A DNA stretch of 64,000 nucleotides. It comes from Mesaphorura yosii. Its lineage: Eukaryota; Arthropoda; Collembola; Poduromorpha; Tullbergiidae. The position numbers and the translations under genes were made by a program. Below are positions 20,073 to 29,410 of this stretch, one piece after another (positions within the stretch are counted from its first letter, which is position 1; each line of letters begins with the position of its first letter). The notes under the pieces were generated by a model. The model saw nothing but the letters and a program-made list of their open reading frames with translations. It searched no databases and was not told the DNA's origin. The stretch is taken from NCBI GenBank assembly GCA_009869945.1, contig WIXG01000355.1, positions 1 through 64,000 on the forward strand, given 5' to 3'.

Positions 20073-21502
20073 GCCAACCGCTCATATGTTTTGCAAAGTG
20101 GGAGCTTGGCTTTTACGAGTTCGACCATGCTCTTAAGGAAGTCTGTTCGTGCCGTAGCCTGAGGGAGGAGTTGAATGCTTCTGTTCACAGGCTGTTGTGG
20201 TCCATCGAGTGCACGCAATTGGTGCCAATTTGAACTCTTAGTCTCTTCTGCACTCAAATCGCACGATGCATTAAACTCCAACGTGTTCAATAGAGCGAAC
20301 TCTTGCAGAGCAAGTACACTGAATTCTGTTGCGAGGATAATATTGTAGAAGTCGAGTGTGCGCACGCAGAAGCAGTTTTGGGGGCCTGCGTTGTCATCCG
20401 TCACCGGGAAGCGACTGAGGTCAATGAGGGTGTGGGACCCAAACATCTTCTCAAACTCGGGAATGCACCGTGCGTCGCCCTCCTGCGCGAGCTGACATAA
20501 ATTGAGGAGGGGAGGGCACTTGCCCGCCCAGGCCGATTCGAATAATTTCCCAGGACGGTCCTCGGAGTACAGCATGCAGACAATTTTACGTCTCTTGTTC
20601 AGACAGCCCGGTACCCGTAACAGTGGCAAGTGGGAGGGAAAACACTGACACTTTCGGTTAGAGCAGGTCAAGTTGTTGGAGATGAAGTCGCAAAAATTTC
20701 CCGGGATTCGATTCACCCGGTCGTACTCATACCGCTCCATCGTGTCCTGGGCGAGATCCGAGAAATAGGGGTCCTCGGGGCGACCCGAGAAATAGTTGTC
20801 CCCGCCGTGACGCAAGTACAATTTGTCGCTCATCCATATCTTCTCCCCAATATCATTGTTTTGATCGCATTCTTCGTTCAACTGGAGGGAGTTGTTCAGT
20901 TTTGCCCGCATTTCTCTTCCCGCTTCGATATCGGCCCGGAGATCTCGTCTGATTTGATTAATGTCTTCAGTTCCATTCGATGTTGGTGGGCTGTTCCCTC
21001 GGACGACGGAGCGCAGGATGTCAATACTCCACCAAATCTCGAGTTCAGCCGTGCTTGAATTGCTCCCGGGCCTTTTGTCAGGCAGCAGCTTCGCGAAGGC
21101 GGCTGGTGAGAGCCGGATGTGTTTGTTCCGACAGTATGTGCATACTTGTGTTATGCGAGCCACGATTGAGACGCCGGTCTTGGCGCTCCTCACAAGGATT
21201 CTGGAGAGGCAGGGAACCGGCGCGTGAATATGATCGGGTGAGGCGTAACCTTGGGCAATGTAATACGAAACGGCCGCGAAGTACTCCTGCCCTGAATTTG
21301 AGATGGTGTTGAATCTTTGGGACTCATTCTTGCAGTGGTCCTGATCAATTTTGTCCTCGATGGCCCATCCGTAGACAAGAGTCCCTTGAAACTCTGTGTC
21401 GTTCGATGGAGGTGGGAATGGCCATGAAGTGCGTTTAGCACCAGCACCACAAAGGAGCGAGAGCGCCAAATAAACGGCTATAAAAACTACGAGTCCTTTC
21501 AT
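20039..21502 (-). CDS. Secreted protein with double-psi beta-barrel (expansin/barwin-like) domain
   Basis: Single open frame of 487 codons. The start at 21502 gives a clear signal peptide (MKGLVVFIAVYLALSLLCG) and lies 71 bp after a TATA box. Residues about 45-165 fit a DPBB fold: VPCLSRILVR, GVSIVARITQVC, then IRLSPAAFAKL and EIWWSIDIL. This pattern is that of barwin/expansin/RlpA-like barrels that act on or bind polysaccharide. The C-terminal half is Cys-rich with two related blocks (NNLTCSNRKCQC and LACNNESRRCEC) and ends right after the second, overlapping the kinase fragment. No transmembrane helix is seen. It may be the ectodomain of a broken receptor. Confidence 0.6.
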   Translation of the reverse strand: MKGLVVFIAVYLALSLLCGAGAKRTSWPFPPPSNDTEFQGTLVYGWAIEDKIDQDHCKNESQRFNTISNSGQEYFAAVSYYIAQGYASPDHIHAPVPCLSRILVRSAKTGVSIVARITQVCTYCRNKHIRLSPAAFAKLLPDKRPGSNSSTAELEIWWSIDILRSVVRGNSPPTSNGTEDINQIRRDLRADIEAGREMRAKLNNSLQLNEECDQNNDIGEKIWMSDKLYLRHGGDNYFSGRPEDPYFSDLAQDTMERYEYDRVNRIPGNFCDFISNNLTCSNRKCQCFPSHLPLLRVPGCLNKRRKIVCMLYSEDRPGKLFESAWAGKCPPLLNLCQLAQEGDARCIPEFEKMFGSHTLIDLSRFPVTDDNAGPQNCFCVRTLDFYNIILATEFSVLALQEFALLNTLEFNASCDLSAEETKSSNWHQLRALDGPQQPVNRSIQLLPQATARTDFLKSMVELVKAKLPLCKTYERLACNNESRRCEC

Positions 21503-21572
21503 GCTGATATATTTCTTGGTTTGAACTGTTGCACTGAATCGAGTCTTTTTTCGCTTCGTGCTTCCCATCTCA

Positions 21573-21580
21573 TATTTATA
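21573..21580 (-). promoter_or_regulatory. TATA box of the DPBB gene
   Basis: TATAAATA on the minus strand, 71 bp before the chosen ATG. It decides between that start and the longer frame that opens upstream at 21637. Confidence 0.6.
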
Positions 21581-21909
21581 CCCATACTTGTACGGAAGAG
21601 GATTGTCCGAATGAATGGTATTCAAAAGAAGAATCATTTATTTGCTGAGTAAGTGAAATATTTTTGGCGAGTGCAAAGGCAAACATTTCGGGCATTGATA
21701 ATACTCGAACTAACGTCAAGCTGATTGACATTCACTCATTAATCGAGTTTCAGTTCTTCAGTTGCGGACACTTCTTTTTAACCGCTCTAACAATTTGATC
21801 CCATTCCTGTAGTTGTCGATTAATTTATAAAGCCTTTTGCCCCTTTGAGTAGTTTATAGCGGAATTTTCTACATCCACGGTTGTGTTCATTCCAGGCTAA
21901 GCGTACAGA

Positions 21910-22782
21910 ATGAACGTCATTATTTTCGTAGCCGTCGTGGTGTTTGCCTCGTCAGGCATACACAGAGCCCAATCGGCGGTCACTTTAACAAAGGAGGCAG
22001 GAGCTGGTAAGTTTATTGCCAAGATACAGCTTCAGTATAAAAAGAGTCAAGTCAAGATGCTTGCGAGATGAAATCGTAATTTGCATAATTTTCTTCTATT
22101 GTCTAAACCATCAAGATGAAGACGGTGATGGTGACTCACCATCTCTGCAGGTACAAAACGAACACTCGATTCCACAGGACGAGGAAGAGAGTGGAAAGGG
22201 ACATGGTGCAAGTGAGCACGACTGTGAGGAGGAAGAGATCATTCTGGACAGGGTTTGGCCAAATGGTTTGATTGTTCACGCAAGAGCAACGGTTTCTACC
22301 CCAACCGGAAGGAGCCGACAGCCTTCATCGCTTGCGTGAGTGGGTACGCCTGGAAAATGGAGTGTACAGGATGTGCGGCTCAAAGAATCGTGTGTCCCGA
22401 GGGAAGAATGATTTTTGACCCTGCAAGTCATAATTGTATTCCGGGCAGCCATTTCTCCACCATGCCTCTGTCTGATAGCGGCGAGTGCTCTTCTAAGTAC
22501 ACGTACACTAGGCTGCCGGAGGAGAAGTGGGACCCATGCCCACGTCCAGATCAACATTCGGATCATTCATCCCCGGCTCCTCACCCACGGGAGGCTCCAG
22601 CTCCATCACATCAAGAGCAACAGCAGGGGCCCGGTGGTCACGATCACGGTCAAAATATGGCTGAAGTTCAACAAACGCAAATTGTCTACGAATGTCCAGA
22701 GAACAAGGTCTGGAACAACAACAGAAGAATTTGCGAAGCTTGTTCAAAGGTCCTCAGGAAGAACGGGAAACCCTGCTGTTGA
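21910..22782 (+). CDS. Secreted chitin-binding (CBM14/peritrophin-A type) protein
   Basis: Exon 1, 21910-22006, carries a signal peptide (MNVIIFVAVVVFASSG) and ends with donor GTAAGT in phase 1. A small middle exon 22116-22150 and a last exon 22252-22782 (acceptor GGACAG) keep the frame, giving 220 residues; the middle exon's acceptor is weak. The last exon holds a CBM14-like domain: WFDCSRKSNGFYPN, FIACVSGYAWKMEC, VCPEGRMIFDPASHNC. A His/Pro/Gln-rich linker and a second Cys cluster (YECPENKVWNNNRRICEAC) follow. Such proteins bind chitin in the cuticle or gut lining. It is divergently placed to the DPBB gene with about 400 bp between them. Confidence 0.65.
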
Positions 22783-24039
22783 AGCTGAAGACTGCTGCAC
22801 TTCATTCCTTTCTTGTATTGTGGACTAATTCATTCATTGATGTCTCCGTCGTCGTGCGAAAGTTTTGTAATTTATTACAATTATTCTCATTTCTGTTTTT
22901 ATTTTGTTCATTATAATACGGGTGAAATGTGCCCATGCGCTCGTAATGTAAGAAGTAGACTGAATTCCGTCGTCGCGTCAATAATAAATTGACCGTTTTC
23001 AGTGCATGCTTGGAATTTATGCACCTTTTGTGGTTGTTCTTTTTTTAACTCTTTTTTTTAGAGAATTTTGTCGTCGCATTGTCGCCAAGTTAAACCACGC
23101 TGAAACAGCATCCATTTCGTTCCTTTTTATATCCTTCGAGCCTAATTCCGAAAACGCTCATTCAGTTACTTCAAATCGGAATCGTATGCGATTGGTTTCC
23201 TTTACTGACTGAGTTCCCAGTTCCAGTGCGCCAACCAGGTTCTCAGAGTCAATAAAAATCATCGACACACCAACAGCAATAACACAGCGCAAAGAACGAA
23301 TTGTGATACAATACAAAATGAAGGCACTTGTTTTGATGGTCGGTCAGGGCGCTGTGAGCGACCTCCACATAGTAATTCCAACGCAAATTCGGCTCCAAAA
23401 TAAACGTCGGATTAAGATTTGGGCTGTACTTGCACGTAAGCCATGTCAATGATGGGAAGGCCACCTCCATCGACCCCTCCTAGAAATCCATAATGGCAAC
23501 TGCGAGGTTTGCGTTGGGTTCTTGGTTACTCCGCTCAAGTACGAGGGATATCAACGAACCCAATTTGGGGACTTGGGTTGGGCGGCCGCCCACCAGCATC
23601 CGGATAAAACACGTAGAATTTGTGTGCGAGTGACTGCAGAGTGGATGTTTGACTGCGCAGGACGGATTCGTTCATTCTTGTTCTCCCGCTTGTCGAAACA
23701 AAACTCGGTTCAAATTGACGGAGAATGACATACAAAACAGAAAGAGCGCCTTTTACAACCGGAGCGTCTTAATAATTGTAGTGAATAAATTTTAGTATAC
23801 ATGAAAATCAAAATAACAGCTAATAAAACACCCAAGTCAGCCAATTCTGGACGAAAATCTGACAGTCGAATCGTGGATTTTAAGATAGGCTTCTCACGTC
23901 ACTCTCGGCTCAAATCGTTGAACTCCATTAGGCTATAGCTGTAATACTTTATTCCAATTTATGTGTGGGAAACAAAGCGGGATTATAAACGCGGATTTTG
24001 CAATTTGTGAAGCGATCCGAATGCAAGACAAGAAAATTA
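22783..24039. other. Intergenic with degraded minus-strand frames
   Basis: Two minus-strand frames (23735-23535 and 23470-23249) read protein-like text such as HKFYVFYPDAGG and EPNLRWNYYVEVAH, but lie in different frames with a stop between them. They may be a broken gene that I cannot name. The rest is AT-rich with no feature. Confidence 0.35.
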
Positions 24040-26481
24040 TTAATTCATGAGCGAAATCTCGGACACCATATACCAGGAGCTTGTAGGCCCAAATACGCCT
24101 CGAATTCCAGTGACATGCGCCACTGCAGCAAGCGGAAGCTTTGCGCATGGAGCCAAAGCATTGGCACACTCGTTTACAGTTATGTCGCTGCCAGGCGACC
24201 AGACTCCACTCGCGTCCCGCCAACTCATCGTCACTGTGTCTGGCTGTTTAATGTCATACGCTGCCAATCCGCGCGTGACCCAAATGACGGCATAGGCAAA
24301 TCCCGTGCGTGGCTGCAGAAAAGTCGTCTCCACGCTTCCTCCACCATCCCCAATAATCCCTAAAGTGTTTTGTTGCCCGGAAATCCAGTCGCCGAACACG
24401 GCACCGTCAGTCAGCAGTCGCGAGTCGTCTGACCAATTGCCTCCTGAATAAACGCCTGGCTTTGGTGTGACTCGGTAGGGTTTCTGAAGGCTGAGGAGAC
24501 TGTCGCCATTTGTGCCACCGTAAACACTGATCTCGTGCATCATGCAGAAGCTGTGAGCTACTCCGGACACAGTAACAAATCGTCCTGCAGCCCCCTGCGC
24601 CATATTCAACGTCAAGGTGCCGTCGTACCGTTTTCCCGGTCCGCTTGAATACGTGATAGCCAAGACAGGAGCGCCTGACGCATACTCCGGGGGACACGAC
24701 CCCGCTCCGACCGCAAGTGTGCCCCGTTCAGCCGGCTCGCAGTTGCCTGCCACGTACGCGACGGTATTGTTCGGCCAATTCACGCCGCTACCTTGATCAC
24801 GACTCGTAATCATAACTACGCGGCTGACAATCTGTTGCTCGGCAAGGTCGATGGTCACAGTAAAGCGGCGTTCGACCCCCAGAAACGCCACAGCATCGTC
24901 CCATTTTCCAACACTGCTTGTTAAACCGTTGGTTAACTTTCCGCCGTAGGCGTACCCCAGGTGCGTTGGTGCAACGTCAAGGTAAACGTTTTTAGTCGTT
25001 TGGGGATTGCTGGACCTGCTAGCCTGGCCCACGATGGGCGATGCAATGTATTTTGGCTCGTACAGGGCCCCCACGAGCCTCAGGACATTTGGCCATGGGG
25101 AGTTGGTTTCCTTTATAATTTGAATCGTAAGCGCAGTGCCCGTAGCCACACGTTCGGACGCCAGTGGCACAAACACGGACTGGTAGCTTGGGCTCACGCC
25201 TGGCTCTCCAACTCCTGCACGTGCCGCATACGAAGAGTGTTCCGGATTTCCATTGACCAATACGGCAAGTCGACCCCGCCAGATGTTGCTCGGGTCAGGA
25301 TCGTTGAAATCAAGGCGGATGGAGGCGAGGTTAGGGTATGCTGACGGCCACACTATTTGACGGACGTTGGCCACCACCTCTTGGTTAGGTGGCTGAATCC
25401 CGACTTCGTAGTTCCAGATGGTGCTTCCATTCAGGTAGTCACATAGGTCGGTGTAAGTCTGCCATGTGTAGGGGCCCACTGCTTCGGCTGCCGCCTGGGA
25501 GGACACTCTATCCAAAATATTCGGAAAGTCGCTCACAAAGAAGACCTGCGGATTGGCGCTCACTCTTGTGAACTGCGATATAGCGAGATACTGATGCGCT
25601 ATCCAGTAATCGACTTCCCTCGAGCCATTGTTTCGCAGCTCATACTCCATGCCAACACCGTGCGCCACGCCTTTGTTGCCCGTGCTGTAAAGTCTATCTC
25701 CACGCACGATGGAGCCATCGATGGAGGAGATCCATGCGTAATTCGGCTGGACCACGACCACATCAAAGCCCAGCCCTTTGCTGTACCACACATTTGGTGC
25801 GTCGTAATATGGCACGAATACGGTTTGCATCCCAATGCCGTGCGCGTAATCATTGAAATCTTGGACGAAAAGGACGTCTTGGTCGACGACATCTTCGCGG
25901 TGATAATAAACGCCTGCCAGGTGCAGATTTGGATACAGCGTCGACGCATTCGCGAAGTTCGTACGCAGTTGGTCCAAGTACCAGTACATGGCTGCCGAAC
26001 GCTGATCCGCCTGCGATAAATTGTAGACCGGGCCGCCTGTTATCGTAAAGTTCTTGTTGCGCACGTTAAAGTACGGAATTGCAACGTACACATTAAGGCG
26101 CACGTGCGCTGGGCGTGGTACGATGGTCGAGACCGCACCTAGCGCGCCGTTGAGAATCTGCACATCGCCCTTCAACATTTGGATCAGCGCTAGACAATCG
26201 TCGCCCGTCAGTTGTTCAGCAGTGTGAATTTTTTTTCCGTTTACTTGCCTTGCAGTCAAAATGGCCGAGTCAAATAACCAGTGTGAGGTGGCTGGGTTGA
26301 AGCCCCCAGACGGGTCGACCCTTAAGAGATGTTGTTGCCAATGTGTCTGGCTTCGACTCGTGCTGTGGTAAACGAGAATGGAACGAGACCATGAGGCCAA
26401 GGACCCAGGAGCCAGTGACAGCAAAGCCAATGCCAGCAATCCAGAGACAGAAATCGGGGCGGCCATTTTTGTACAGTGCAC
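24040..26481 (-). CDS. DUF4855-type secreted protein, intronless
   Basis: One uninterrupted frame of 813 codons; the ATG at 26466 (MAAPISVSGLLALALLSLAP) gives the better signal peptide. Residues about 30-350 fit the DUF4855 family as I know it, found mainly in bacterial carbohydrate-active secreted proteins: ILVYHSTSRSQTHW, HWLFDSAILTARQVNG, LAGVYYHREDV, GFDVVVVQPNYAW. C-terminal sequence looks like beta-sandwich, possibly carbohydrate-binding, modules. Neighbouring host genes of this size have many introns, so the absence of introns and the bacterial family suggest gene transfer, now under a eukaryotic TATA promoter (26559-26567). Family assignment is from memory of motifs and needs a profile search. 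Confidence 0.6.
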   Translation of the reverse strand: MHCTKMAAPISVSGLLALALLSLAPGSLASWSRSILVYHSTSRSQTHWQQHLLRVDPSGGFNPATSHWLFDSAILTARQVNGKKIHTAEQLTGDDCLALIQMLKGDVQILNGALGAVSTIVPRPAHVRLNVYVAIPYFNVRNKNFTITGGPVYNLSQADQRSAAMYWYLDQLRTNFANASTLYPNLHLAGVYYHREDVVDQDVLFVQDFNDYAHGIGMQTVFVPYYDAPNVWYSKGLGFDVVVVQPNYAWISSIDGSIVRGDRLYSTGNKGVAHGVGMEYELRNNGSREVDYWIAHQYLAISQFTRVSANPQVFFVSDFPNILDRVSSQAAAEAVGPYTWQTYTDLCDYLNGSTIWNYEVGIQPPNQEVVANVRQIVWPSAYPNLASIRLDFNDPDPSNIWRGRLAVLVNGNPEHSSYAARAGVGEPGVSPSYQSVFVPLASERVATGTALTIQIIKETNSPWPNVLRLVGALYEPKYIASPIVGQASRSSNPQTTKNVYLDVAPTHLGYAYGGKLTNGLTSSVGKWDDAVAFLGVERRFTVTIDLAEQQIVSRVVMITSRDQGSGVNWPNNTVAYVAGNCEPAERGTLAVGAGSCPPEYASGAPVLAITYSSGPGKRYDGTLTLNMAQGAAGRFVTVSGVAHSFCMMHEISVYGGTNGDSLLSLQKPYRVTPKPGVYSGGNWSDDSRLLTDGAVFGDWISGQQNTLGIIGDGGGSVETTFLQPRTGFAYAVIWVTRGLAAYDIKQPDTVTMSWRDASGVWSPGSDITVNECANALAPCAKLPLAAVAHVTGIRGVFGPTSSWYMVSEISLMN

Positions 26482-26558
26482 TCTTTTTGAGTAATTGGCG
26501 ACTTCTCCGAGTTTCTTGAGTTTGAAGCAGAAACACTGTCTGACACTACTGGCTCCGT

Positions 26559-26567
26559 ATTATATAC
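26559..26567 (-). promoter_or_regulatory. TATA box of the DUF4855 gene
   Basis: TATATAATA on the minus strand, about 80-90 bp upstream of the first ATGs. Confidence 0.5.
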
Positions 26568-26697
26568 AGACTCCGGCCAGCTGGGGAAATAAAACATGCA
26601 GATAAGCATTCGCTGTAGTCCACCAACCTTGAATTATTCACAGAAATTTCTTTAAAACTCCTTGCAGAAAGAGTGTAGTATTCGTATCCTCTGTTAG

Positions 26698-26910
26698 GTA
26701 CTACGGGCATTAGCAATACAAGAGAAACATTATGATCCTGTTCATTTTGAAGTGGCTATAGCGTTAGTAAACCTCGGTAATGCTTACGGGGGTTTAGGTG
26801 ATACTCAGAAAAAAAAGGAATTCCTCGAACGGGCATTAGCAATTCTAGAGAAACATTATGATCCTGATCATTTTGAAGTGGCTATAGCGTTAGTAAACCT
26901 CGTTAAGTAA
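26698..26910 (+). pseudogene. TPR-repeat fragment of bacterial type
   Basis: From 26704 the frame reads two tandem 42-residue TPR units of 126 bp each (RALAIQEKHYDPVHFEVAIA, then RALAILEKHYDPDHFEVAIA), joined by LVNLGNAYGGLGDTQKKKEF and closed by a stop at 26908. The unit boundaries (CGG at 26704 and 26830) are exactly 126 bp apart. There is no start codon and a stop lies just upstream. This repeat type is typical of bacterial tetratricopeptide proteins, including intracellular symbionts, and of transferred copies. Codon use is AT-rich, unlike nearby genes. Confidence 0.7.
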
Positions 26911-28293
26911 GCCTCTATATTACAATCGTATGACGTATTTTTTCTACAAACAATTTTGTATTTTTTTTCGAAAAACGGATCCGTCCCTAAATTATGTTAG
27001 AAACGAATTTCCCGAATTTGAACTGCTGAGTGGGAGTTTGTACTCTGTCAAAACGTTGTCTTTCGTTTTCGTCGTGATCGATGATCTTATCTTATCAAGC
27101 TCTTTTATCGTACAAAACAAAAACGCGTGGCACTTGTCTGAGATAGTATTGGTCACGGGTAGCACATGATGCGGAGAATACATGACAAGGGTAGTGTAAA
27201 TTGGGTAGCATAAGTCGCTGTGGTGAAGGTCGTGTGGCAATACGTCGTGTTACGACACAGTTTAGCGAGGCAGCTCACGTTTATCAAAGACGGACACGTG
27301 CTCGAGTTCTGCTTCCTGATTCTGGCTCGTGACGCATGTTTGCAGACCATTCAATTTTCTGGCACTACTGTCAGGGAATGTACGACGATTGCCCCTCGTG
27401 GATTACCCCTACGACAATTGCCCCCTCGTCAATTGCCCACTGCCAATTGCCCCTATGTCAATTGCCCCCTGAGGACAATTGCCCCCTGGCGACAATTCCC
27501 CCCCCCCAACAAGACATTCAGTACTGCATCATTGAAGTCTGGGATTACGGTCACAGCTGATGGAACGAGAGAATTTGTCGACTCTTCTGTGCATTCCGTG
27601 TTGCCAATGTAAAGTGGAGATATTCAAACCTCATCTCTTTTGAACAAATCAGGTTCTTGTAATCGTTGACAGTTGTAATCATAGCTCAGAATTTTCTACA
27701 ATTTATTGTCGAACCCGTTATCAAGACCAATGACCACGTTTTCGATTGCATTTTGCACGTTTCTCTTATTGCCATGGAATCCATTTCAGTGTGTAACACG
27801 GTAACCTGTAACCATGGAGGAAAGGGATAACAAGTCTGACCAAACCACAGTGTCAAAAACTCGAGGTGGGGATGGAGTCGCATTTGACAGCCACGGCACC
27901 CATCCACCCAAGGTGGTGGATGGTGAACATGAGGATCAGTTTGGGAGAAGAGTCCTAGGCCGGATGTCGGTGTTTCACGCCCAGGAGTCAATAACAGGGT
28001 AACCAAGCAGTCAATGCCATTCTGATAATTTTTACATGAAAATACGAAGGGCGGGACTGAGCTTTGGTACTTTTAGCCATTAATTTGCAGACACATTGCA
28101 TTTAAAATTATGCCGTATGATTGCCGAGCACATTTGCTAATTCCATGAACTTTTATTTATTTCAATATGTTTTACAACTCTATTTTAGTTTTAGTATAGG
28201 TCATTGTATGCAATCCTAATCTTTTTGTGCGCCCGTCGCCACTCTTCCGCTGTGCCCACAAAGGTCGGTCGAGTGTCCACTCCACCACTCGCT
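26911..28293. other. Intergenic, one short tandem repeat
   Basis: No gene is supported here. The tandem repeat at 27382-27508 is the only distinct structure. Short frames on both strands show no motif. Confidence 0.45.
27382..27508 (+). repeat. CAATTGCCCC minisatellite
   Basis: About seven imperfect units of roughly 15 bp built on ACGACAATTGCCCC, ending in a poly-C run. Confidence 0.85.
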
Positions 28294-28767
28294 TCAAAGA
28301 ATCTTGGAAATAGTACGGTGGAGTTCAGCCTTTGATCCGTTCAATTGATATCGTCCATCATGACCAGGCCGAGCCGTACCCATTGCAATATACTCATGTC
28401 GCAATGGTTTGCCAATCAAATCCGAAATCAATTGAGGACGGTCAGCAGTTTGCGGTGTACTGACTGTATTGCGACGTAGGAGGAAGAGAATCGCATCTGC
28501 CAGGTTCTGTGCATGGAGATAAGACCAGGAACCAACCTGTACACAATCCTCATCCCTATCTCTGCCAATACGGGCGTGGATGGGCGCAGGTTCTCCAGCC
28601 ACCATTTTTGAAATGATGAGCGGTACCACTCCGCCTTGCATCTCTCCAATGAGATTCATGCTGTTGACCAACACTAGTGGCACTCCATAGGTATGCCAGT
28701 AACTGATGGCGATTCCTTCCTGTGCAGCCTTACACGCTGCATAAGGACTACTGGGAATGACGGACGC
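28294..28767 (-). pseudogene. dTDP-glucose 4,6-dehydratase-like fragment
   Basis: An open frame of 157 codons read from just after a stop (28770-28768). It holds the YxxxK active-site motif of extended short-chain dehydrogenases (SPYAACKAAQE), then WHTYGVPLVLVNSMN, SWSYLHAQNLADAILFLL and ARPGHDGRYQLNGSK. The last is close to the RPGHDxRYALDxSK signature of dTDP-glucose 4,6-dehydratases, which make sugars for bacterial surface polysaccharides. The N-terminal NAD-binding half (GxxGxxG) is missing. An AATAG directly before the frame could be an acceptor, but no upstream exon is seen. Probably a decayed transferred gene. Confidence 0.65.
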
Positions 28768-29410
28768 CTATTCGTCATGTGCTGACGATGAGGATCCCGA
28801 GGATCTCAGAAGGGGGTGCGCATAAAGTTCAGCGCGCACTTAAGCGAGACAGCAAACGTTCTCGCGTTGGGGACGGCCTCTAAAAGGTGGCATGGTGATT
28901 TAACATTGTGTCCCCAAATTACATGCAAAATAGGGTGAAAAACATAGGCTTGAAGAGGTCTGATTTTCCTTAACACCTAACCTAACCTCCTCCTTCCTAC
29001 AGTGCCATGTATGAGAATTCTAGGTTGCAAGCATGCAGCTAACAAACACACGAATAAGGATTGAAAAGTACGAATAAAAACGCACTATATTTTCGCTTTT
29101 AGTAATCATTACGTCTTGCGGGCAGTGAGGCGGATTTGGAGTGCGTTCGATTTATTGTTAGAATAGCAAGAGTGTGATTTGAATTTTGATTGACAGCTCT
29201 TCCGCAGGGAATCAATGAATCAACAAATCTCGCCAGCACTACGGCAAATGAATTTATGCAAATTACGGATGAATCATCCAAGGTGATGTCCGACTCTTTT
29301 GTCACGTGCGCAGTGCGCGTTCGTCGATGAAATCATGCATAAGTCGTTCATTCAAGAAAGGCATTGCAAAATTGTGCATTGAGCAGCACACAAGCAACCT
29401 TTGCGAAAAA
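28768..29410. other. Intergenic, no gene seen
   Basis: Nothing coding is supported. A plus-strand frame upstream in phase with the next gene (29306) is probably leader sequence. Confidence 0.4.

Noticed and set aside
22200-22260. Frameshift in the chitin-binding gene
   Set aside because: A small middle exon (22116-22150) and an acceptor at 22251 restore the frame, so no break is needed.
29188-29197. TGATTGACAG outside the hth locus
   Set aside because: A single match with no neighbours is expected by chance in 64 kb; not counted as a site.
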